DNA of 64,000 bases from Bog-473 sp963743785 (GTDB lineage Bacteria; Actinomycetota; Acidimicrobiia; Acidimicrobiales; RAAP-2). The first letter of the stretch is position 1; each line of letters opens with the position of its first letter. Shown here piece by piece: positions 59,386-64,000 of this stretch. The translations under genes were made by a program, and so were the position numbers. The DNA lies in contig CAVURD010000013.1 in NCBI GenBank assembly GCA_963743785.1, positions 1 through 64,000 of the forward strand. The letters are read 5' to 3'. The notes below the pieces were generated by a model. That model did not search any database. It saw only the letters and a program-made list of their open reading frames with translations, and was not told where the DNA came from.

Positions 59386-60315
59386 ATGATGGGTGAATTG
59401 GCGGCAATCGTTCTTATGGTGGCGGGGACCGCCGGGGTGATTCTCGCGGCCTGGAAGTCTCACCAGTCAGAGCGGCAATTGGACTTCATCCGAACGCTGG
59501 GGCACGACGCCGACCTTGATGCTCACAAGATGGCGACGCCGGAACACCTGCAGACTCCGTTGGTCGTTCGTGTGTTCGGTCCCACGGCGCAATGGTTTCG
59601 CGACGCCCTCTCGCGCCTCTATCCATCTCGGGACATTGATCGGGTCCATGCCGATTTGCTCAGGGCCGGTCTCACCGGCACGGTCCGCGCCGAGGAGTTC
59701 GTCGCCTTTCAGATGGCCAGCGTGCTGATGGGTCTCGCCGTGGGCCTGACGGCACTGGTTACCCACTTCGGGGGTCCGAAATTGGGGGTGTTCCTGCTCC
59801 TCATACTGCCCTTCGCCGGATTCGGAGGGCCGGCGCTGTGGTTGCGAAGACGCGTCTCGACCCGCCGCGACACGGTCACGAACGACCTCCCCGACGTCTT
59901 GGACCTCATGACCATTTCGGTTGCCGCGGGGCTGGGACTTGAGCAGGCCATGCAGGTCACCTGTGCCCATTTTGAGTCACCGGTGTGCGACGAGCTGGCG
60001 CTGACCCTGCGTGAGATGGAACTGGGGCTGTCCCGGCACGATGCGTTGGAGAATCTGAAGCTCCGTACCGATATCGATGACCTGGTCACGTTCTCAGTGG
60101 TGTTGTCACAAGCCGACATGTTGGGGCTCCCCATCGGTCGAGTCCTGCAGGCCCAGGGGGACGAGATGAGGGACAAGCGCCGGCAGCGAGCCCGAGAGCG
60201 TGCGGCCAAAGTCCCGATCAAGATCCTCTTTCCGTTGATGTTCTGCTTTTTGCCGGCCATCATGATTCTGATTCTTGGACCATTGGTTGGACCCATCTCG
60301 CACGCCCTTAAGTGA
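59386..60315 (+). CDS. tadC: TadC-like inner-membrane platform protein
   Basis: 309 residues; T2SSF domain (NDLPDVLDLMTISVAAGLGLEQAM; landmarks LPDVLDLMTISV and LSQADMLGLPIGRVLQ, RRQRARERAAKVPIK) with terminal hydrophobic helices. Follows TadB by 18 bp. ATG 59386 or the adjacent 59389 may be used. Last gene of the CpaB-CpaE-CpaF-TadB-TadC operon. Confidence 0.88.
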   Translation: MMGELAAIVLMVAGTAGVILAAWKSHQSERQLDFIRTLGHDADLDAHKMATPEHLQTPLVVRVFGPTAQWFRDALSRLYPSRDIDRVHADLLRAGLTGTVRAEEFVAFQMASVLMGLAVGLTALVTHFGGPKLGVFLLLILPFAGFGGPALWLRRRVSTRRDTVTNDLPDVLDLMTISVAAGLGLEQAMQVTCAHFESPVCDELALTLREMELGLSRHDALENLKLRTDIDDLVTFSVVLSQADMLGLPIGRVLQAQGDEMRDKRRQRARERAAKVPIKILFPLMFCFLPAIMILILGPLVGPISHALK

Positions 60316-60666
60316 GAGCTCGGTGGCGAGCCGCCCGATGTGCGTATCGAGGTGGCACACGATCGCCGTCGTAGCAGCAACGGTGCGATAGTCCACAGTG
60401 CGGGTGGCGCCGGTCGCTCGAAGCCGCTGAGATCGTTCCGTTTCCATCGGATGAGACGTTGATGAAGTGGCGGATCCGAGCCGCTTCAAGAGTCCAACGA
60501 CCGGTCTTTTGGGTCCGGGGTGGTAGGTGGATTGCCATGGGGTAGCAGTCCGGGTGCAACGTCTCCCCAGCCTTGTGTCGCCTGCGCGAAGAGCGATAAT
60601 TTTCTCGTGTATTCCACTTCAGGAGCGGGTTACGGCATTGGCTAGAAATGCCGTTTAGGGGGAAAC
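60316..60666. other. Intergenic region with an inverted repeat before the LuxR-type gene
   Basis: No gene seen. ACGGCATT (60632-60639) and AATGCCGT (60647-60654) form a perfect 8-bp-arm inverted repeat with a 7-bp spacer, 12 bp before ATG 60667. It could be an operator or a leader hairpin occluding the GGGGG ribosome-binding site. It does not resemble the seven regulon-motif sites. Confidence 0.5.
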
Positions 60667-61164
60667 ATGAGTAACGCGGGAACGTCAATATTGTGGAGCA
60701 GCGCTCGCTGCCGGGAATTCCCAACGGTGCGAAAGCAGCCCACCCGCGTGTGGTCGTACTACGCCCAGGTGTCGATCGCCAGCCCCCATGGCCGCATCGC
60801 CAGCGGCGATGCTCTCGAATCCGTCCTGGCTCACCGCGTCGATGAGGCTCCAGCGGGTGGGCCGATCGATGGCGCGGACAAGCTCGCCCAGGGTCCATCG
60901 GCCGTTGGGCCGCCTCGCAATGACATTCGGGAGTGGGGCCCATGGTCACTCACCCAACGCGAGCTCGAAGTGCTGCAGCTGCTGACCGAGGGAGCCACGA
61001 ACGGCGAAATCTCGCAGCGCCTCTTTATCAGCCCGAAGACGGCCAAGAATCATTTGGCCGCAATTTTCCAAAAGCTTGATGTCAATAATCGCACGCAAGC
61101 GCTCGTACGAGCAGTTGTGATGGGTCTCGTCAACATCGAATACCAGCGTCCCTTCACCACATGA
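60667..61164 (+). CDS. LuxR-type helix-turn-helix regulator in the Tad locus
   Basis: 165 residues. Residues ~95-158 are a LuxR/NarL DNA-binding domain: LTQRELEVLQLLTEGATNGE, then RLFISPKTAKNHLAAIFQKL and NNRTQALVRAV. The first ~90 residues match neither a receiver nor an autoinducer domain and look low in structure (VDEAPAGGPIDGADKL), so the input is unclear. It lies between TadC and the Flp pilin gene and is the only regulator inside the pilus locus, hence a candidate for binding the palindromic motif seen upstream of the pilus genes (inference). GGGGG precedes ATG 60667. Confidence 0.83.
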   Translation: MSNAGTSILWSSARCREFPTVRKQPTRVWSYYAQVSIASPHGRIASGDALESVLAHRVDEAPAGGPIDGADKLAQGPSAVGPPRNDIREWGPWSLTQRELEVLQLLTEGATNGEISQRLFISPKTAKNHLAAIFQKLDVNNRTQALVRAVVMGLVNIEYQRPFTT

Positions 61165-61180
61165 GGATGCACGCGCGCAA

Positions 61181-61226
61181 ATGGTCCTAACAGCCTATGG
61201 ATTCGAGTGCCGGCTTCCTAGAAACT
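61181..61226 (+). promoter_or_regulatory. Regulon motif site 6 with -10-like hexamer
   Basis: ATGGTCC-TAAC-AGCCTAT (61181-61198), 22 bp, then GAAACT (61221-61226), the poorest of the -10-like hexamers but keeping A at position 2 and T at position 6. Upstream of the Flp pilin with a leader of about 58 nt. Confidence 0.55.
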
Positions 61227-61290
61227 AGGTGTGGAGCAGCAAGTATGTCGGAAAGTTTTCCGTCAAACTGCACGAGGAAGGGGAACACAA

Positions 61291-61512
61291 ATGACTGGAT
61301 TGTTCATGCAGGCATTCTTGACCGTTCGGAGTCTTCACAGCACGTTGCTGGACAGGGCCCGGTCGGAACAAGGGGCTTCAATGGTTGAGTACGCCCTCTT
61401 GGTTGGCCTGATCGCGATTGTTGCGGTAGTTGCCGTGACGTTCCTGGGTACTTCCATCGAGCATCTCTTCAACAGCGCTGCCACCAACATCAACTCCGTC
61501 AACGCGGGCTGA
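61291..61512 (+). CDS. flp: Flp/Fap-type pilin
   Basis: 73 residues. ATG 61291 is chosen because AGGAAGGGG lies just upstream; the open frame begins earlier. RSEQGASMVEYALLVGLIAI is the class IVb prepilin signature: cleavage after Gly in EQG/ASMVEY, the conserved Glu five residues later, then a single hydrophobic helix and a short polar tail (SAATNINSVNAG). The major subunit of Flp pili. Monocistronic, with its own promoter motif and a strong terminator after it, consistent with high expression. Confidence 0.92.
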   Translation: MTGLFMQAFLTVRSLHSTLLDRARSEQGASMVEYALLVGLIAIVAVVAVTFLGTSIEHLFNSAATNINSVNAG

Positions 61513-61605
61513 TCGGCGCACGAGGGAGCGCAGTGACGTAGTCGCTGCCGCACACACAGAATCTCCCCCTGAGGGCAGATTCCCCCCCTCCCCAAGGGGT
61601 TGACG

Positions 61606-61640
61606 GTAGGGCTGGATCGGGAAATCCGATCCAGCCCTAC
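61606..61640 (+). terminator. Rho-independent terminator of the pilin gene
   Basis: GTAGGGCTGGATCGG / CCGATCCAGCCCTAC form a perfect 15-bp stem with a GAAAT loop, followed by TTTCGTTTTC. It lies 94 bp after the pilin stop. The remainder of 61513-62035 shows no other gene; it must hold the glutamine synthetase promoter, which I cannot assign. Confidence 0.88.
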
Positions 61641-62035
61641 TTTCGTTTTCGGGGAGCCCCAGCGGGCTGAGCTGACGGAGCGGGGGTCCTCCTGGTGGAG
61701 GGCTCGGAATCTGGTGAAGGCTCGGAGTCTGCCCATCGTCCCGGAGTCGGCCCCGGAGCGGCCTGCGCCCTGGCGTCCGGATCCATGAGCCCCACCCGCT
61801 CGCCGGCGACCTCACCCGATGATGCCCCCGCTTAGAATCGGGATGCGGCGAGGGCACCCAGCGATCCAAGGGCAAAGTTCATCATCGGTTCACAAATCCG
61901 ATACGGCGGTGAAACAGGCACGGGCCAGACTGCCTCGACGCAGGGTGATTCCGTGCCGTACGTTGCTGGGTCACCGGCCCAGCGCCAGACAGGAAATACA
62001 CGCCATACCAATCAAGGGGAGCACAGGGAGAATTC

Positions 62036-63046
62036 ATGAGTTACCAGGCTGAATACATCTGGATCGACGGCACGGAGCCCTCTCCCCTCTTGCGGAGCAA
62101 GACCCGGATCGTCGAGGACGGCAAGGAGCCCGGCATCTGGGGGTTTGACGGCTCGAGCACCAATCAAGCGACCGGAGACGACTCCGACTGCGTGCTCCAG
62201 CCCGTCTTCGTCTGCCCGGACCCGCTCCGGGCCGAGGGCGCCAAGTTGGTGATGTGTGAGGTCCTCCTCACCGACATGAGCCCGCACGCGACGAACACCC
62301 GTCGCAAGAGCGCCGAGTTGGCCGAGAAGTACGCCGACCAGGAACCGGTGTTCGGCATTGAGCAGGAGTACACCTTCTTTCAGTACGGGCGCCCCATGGG
62401 CTGGCCCGAGAGTGGGTTCCCGGCCCCCCAGGGCCCCTACTACTGCGGGGTGGGTGGCGACAAAATGCCCGGCCGGGAAATCGTCGAACGGCACACGGCG
62501 GCGTGCATGAAGGCCGGCCTGGGCATTGAAGGCACCAACGCCGAAGTCATGATGGGGCAGTGGGAGTTCCAGATCGGCGTCCTCCCGCCGCCGCTCATCG
62601 GCGACCACCTCTGGGTGGCCCGCTGGCTCCTCTTTCGCATCGCCGAGGATTTCGACGTGTTCGCCACCTTGGAGCCCAAGCCGGTGTTGGGCGACTGGAA
62701 CGGTGCCGGAGCGCACACGAACTTCTCGACCAAAGCCATGCGGGAGGAGGGCGGTATGAAGGCGATCCTCAAGGCCTGTGAGGCCCTCGGGAAGCGAATC
62801 GAAGAGCACGTGTCCAACTACGGGATTGGCATCGAGGACCGCCTGACCGGCGCGCACGAGACGGCGCACTTCTCCACGTTCACGTACGGCGAGTCGGACC
62901 GCGGCGCCTCCATCCGAATCCCCTGGGGTACGGCCAAGGCCGGGAAGGGATGGTTGGAAGACCGCCGACCCAACGCCAACATGGACCCGTACGTCGTGTC
63001 CGCCTTGATGGTCGAAACCGTGTGTGGAGACGCGGCCGGAGACTAG
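62036..63046 (+). CDS. glnII: Type II glutamine synthetase
   Basis: 336 residues, the short eukaryotic-type GSII rather than the ~470-residue GSI. Landmarks: YIWIDGTEP, GFDGSSTNQATGDDSDC, FGIEQEYTFF with metal-binding Glu residues, GPYYCGVGGDKMPGREIVE, GDWNGAGAHTNFSTKAM and ETAHFSTFTYGESDRGASIR. It lacks the adenylylation-site Tyr region of GSI, as GSII does. Makes glutamine from glutamate, ammonia and ATP. CACAGGGAG precedes ATG 62036. In actinobacteria GSII usually coexists with a GSI. Confidence 0.93.
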   Translation: MSYQAEYIWIDGTEPSPLLRSKTRIVEDGKEPGIWGFDGSSTNQATGDDSDCVLQPVFVCPDPLRAEGAKLVMCEVLLTDMSPHATNTRRKSAELAEKYADQEPVFGIEQEYTFFQYGRPMGWPESGFPAPQGPYYCGVGGDKMPGREIVERHTAACMKAGLGIEGTNAEVMMGQWEFQIGVLPPPLIGDHLWVARWLLFRIAEDFDVFATLEPKPVLGDWNGAGAHTNFSTKAMREEGGMKAILKACEALGKRIEEHVSNYGIGIEDRLTGAHETAHFSTFTYGESDRGASIRIPWGTAKAGKGWLEDRRPNANMDPYVVSALMVETVCGDAAGD

Positions 63047-63119
63047 ACGGGAGACTGAGCCGAGATCGGGAGATGAGGCGCCCGCCCGTGCCGGGCTCAC
63101 CCGGTACCGGCGGCGTTTT

Positions 63120-64000
63120 CTATTCTGCCCTCGGGGGTACGGGTTGGTCGGACGGCGCGTGGGCGGCCAGAGCGGGTTCCCCGGGCCGGGCAAGCGGCCC
63201 GAAGGCCAACGACGCCGCATCACCGTCAAGGTGCGTTCTGCCGTCGCTGTCAGCCATCTCGTCCATGCCGATGGGTCCTTCCGGGCGACCGGCCAGGAAC
63301 TGCTGAATGATCGGGTTGTCGCACGCCAGCATCTCGGCTTGCTGGCAAACTTGACCAAGCTCGACCGGAACAAGATGCCCATGTAGTCCGCCGTGCGCAT
63401 CACCGATTGGATGTTGTGGGTGATGATGAAAAAGGTGGCGCCGGTCTCCTTTTGGGCCGTGACCACCAATTCGTCCAGATAGGCCACCCGAACCGGGTCC
63501 AGCCCCGAGTCGGGCTCATCGAAGAGCACGATCTCAGGCTCGGTCACCATGGCCCGAGCGAGTCCGGCCCGCTTCTTCATGCCACCCGACACTTCCCCGG
63601 GCAGTTTCTTGAGGTGGTCCATCAGTCCGACCAGTTCGGCGTTGCGATGGACCAGTTCACGAATTTCCGCTTCGCTCTTGCGTGTGTGCTCCCGTAAGGG
63701 AAAGGCGATGTTGTCATAGAGACTCATGGAACCGAAGAGTGCTCCGTCCTGAAAGAGAACGCCGAATTTCTTGCGCACTTCGTACAGGCGCTTTTCTCGC
63801 AGTCCGACGATCGGGTCGCCATCGACGAATATCTGGCCTCGCTCTGGGACCAGCAGTCCGAGGATGTTCTTGAGCAGGACGGATTTCCCGGTCCCGGAGG
63901 GTCCGAGGATGGCGGTGATCCGGCCCTTGGGAACGTCGAACGTGATGTCCTCGAGCACGGTATGCGACCCGAATGACTTGGTCACACCCCGCAGCGAGAT
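63120..64000 (-). CDS. MCE-type lipid transporter ATP-binding protein (Mkl/MlaF-like), partial
   Basis: At least 293 residues; the 5' end lies beyond 64000 (ISLRGVTKSFGSH is in frame to the edge). Walker A GPSGTGKS, FGVLFQDGALF (Q-loop with the Mkl/MlaF-typical DGALF), signature VSGGMKKRAGLARA, Walker B IVLFDEPDSGLDPVR and H-loop FIITHNIQS. Near 63340 a one-base shift separates MGILFRSSLVKFA from MLACDNPIIQQFLAGRPEGP, which ends at 63120. The D-x-P-x-x-x-Q-F-L-x-G-x-x-x-G-P-I tail is characteristic of Mkl/MlaF. Powers phospholipid or sterol movement with YrbE/Mce proteins, presumably encoded beyond the window. Confidence 0.88.

Noticed and set aside
62012..63985. 657-residue minus-strand frame
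   Set aside because: The first ~215 residues are the Mkl/MlaF ATPase; after the shift near 63340 the rest is antisense to glutamine synthetase.

Overview
The window is GC-rich DNA with actinobacterial character and no rRNA, tRNA, CRISPR array or insertion sequence that I can see. TetR, PadR and CsoR regulators, luciferase-like monooxygenases, PIG-V-type mannosyltransferases, an MCE-type (Mkl/MlaF) transporter ATPase, a type II glutamine synthetase and a complete Tad/Flp pilus locus together suggest a high-GC actinobacterium, possibly of the Acidimicrobiia; the class is inference.

Layout. 1-7 kb: SDR oxidoreductases, pirin, an MFS exporter, and a TetR-controlled pair (ferritin-like protein plus luciferase-like monooxygenase). 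7-12 kb: a superoxide dismutase relic, small proteins, and a GTGA-coupled surface-glycan operon (methyltransferase, GT2-GtrA fusion, PIG-V-like mannosyltransferase). 12-14 kb: a CsoR-family metal sensor divergent from an ArsP-type permease. 14-21.4 kb: a cyclic-nucleotide-binding flavoprotein followed by a tight trio of patatin-like lipase, class III cyclase/STAND-like ATPase and nucleoside deoxyribosyltransferase-like protein. 21.5-30.4 kb: TetR/DHA2 exporter pair, enzymes, DyP peroxidase, a second PIG-V-like mannosyltransferase and a GH1 glycosidase. 30.5-36.6 kb: PadR/MacB-type ABC operon, a second PadR with a membrane protein, and a methyltransferase. 36.6-45.2 kb: one gene for a secreted protein of roughly 2,850 residues carrying twelve 600-bp tandem units (24 Ig-like domains). 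45.4-61.6 kb: Tad/Flp pilus genes (TadG-like, prepilin peptidase, TadE, CpaB, CpaE, CpaF, TadB, TadC, LuxR-type regulator, Flp pilin) with exonuclease III, a D-threonine-aldolase-like enzyme, amidase, PhyH dioxygenase, DEAD-box helicase and cold-shock protein between them. 62-64 kb: glutamine synthetase and the Mkl/MlaF ATPase.

The most notable observation is an 18-bp palindromic motif (half-site ATGGKCC, 4-bp spacer) upstream of six transcription units plus a weaker seventh. At each site a -10-like hexamer lies 21-23 bp beyond the motif, which centres the motif near -43, a class II activator position. The targets are the Flp pilin, CpaB-TadC operon, TadE, TadG-like protein, giant Ig-like protein and both PIG-V-like glycosyltransferase units. 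This predicts one activator coordinating pili, adhesin and surface glycans.

A caveat for the whole window: many genes are interrupted by single-base shifts although protein similarity continues in another frame, densest at 34.8-54.4 kb. At least one, in the helicase gene, looks like a shortened G run. I read most of these as consensus sequencing errors rather than true pseudogenes, and annotate the affected genes over their whole span.
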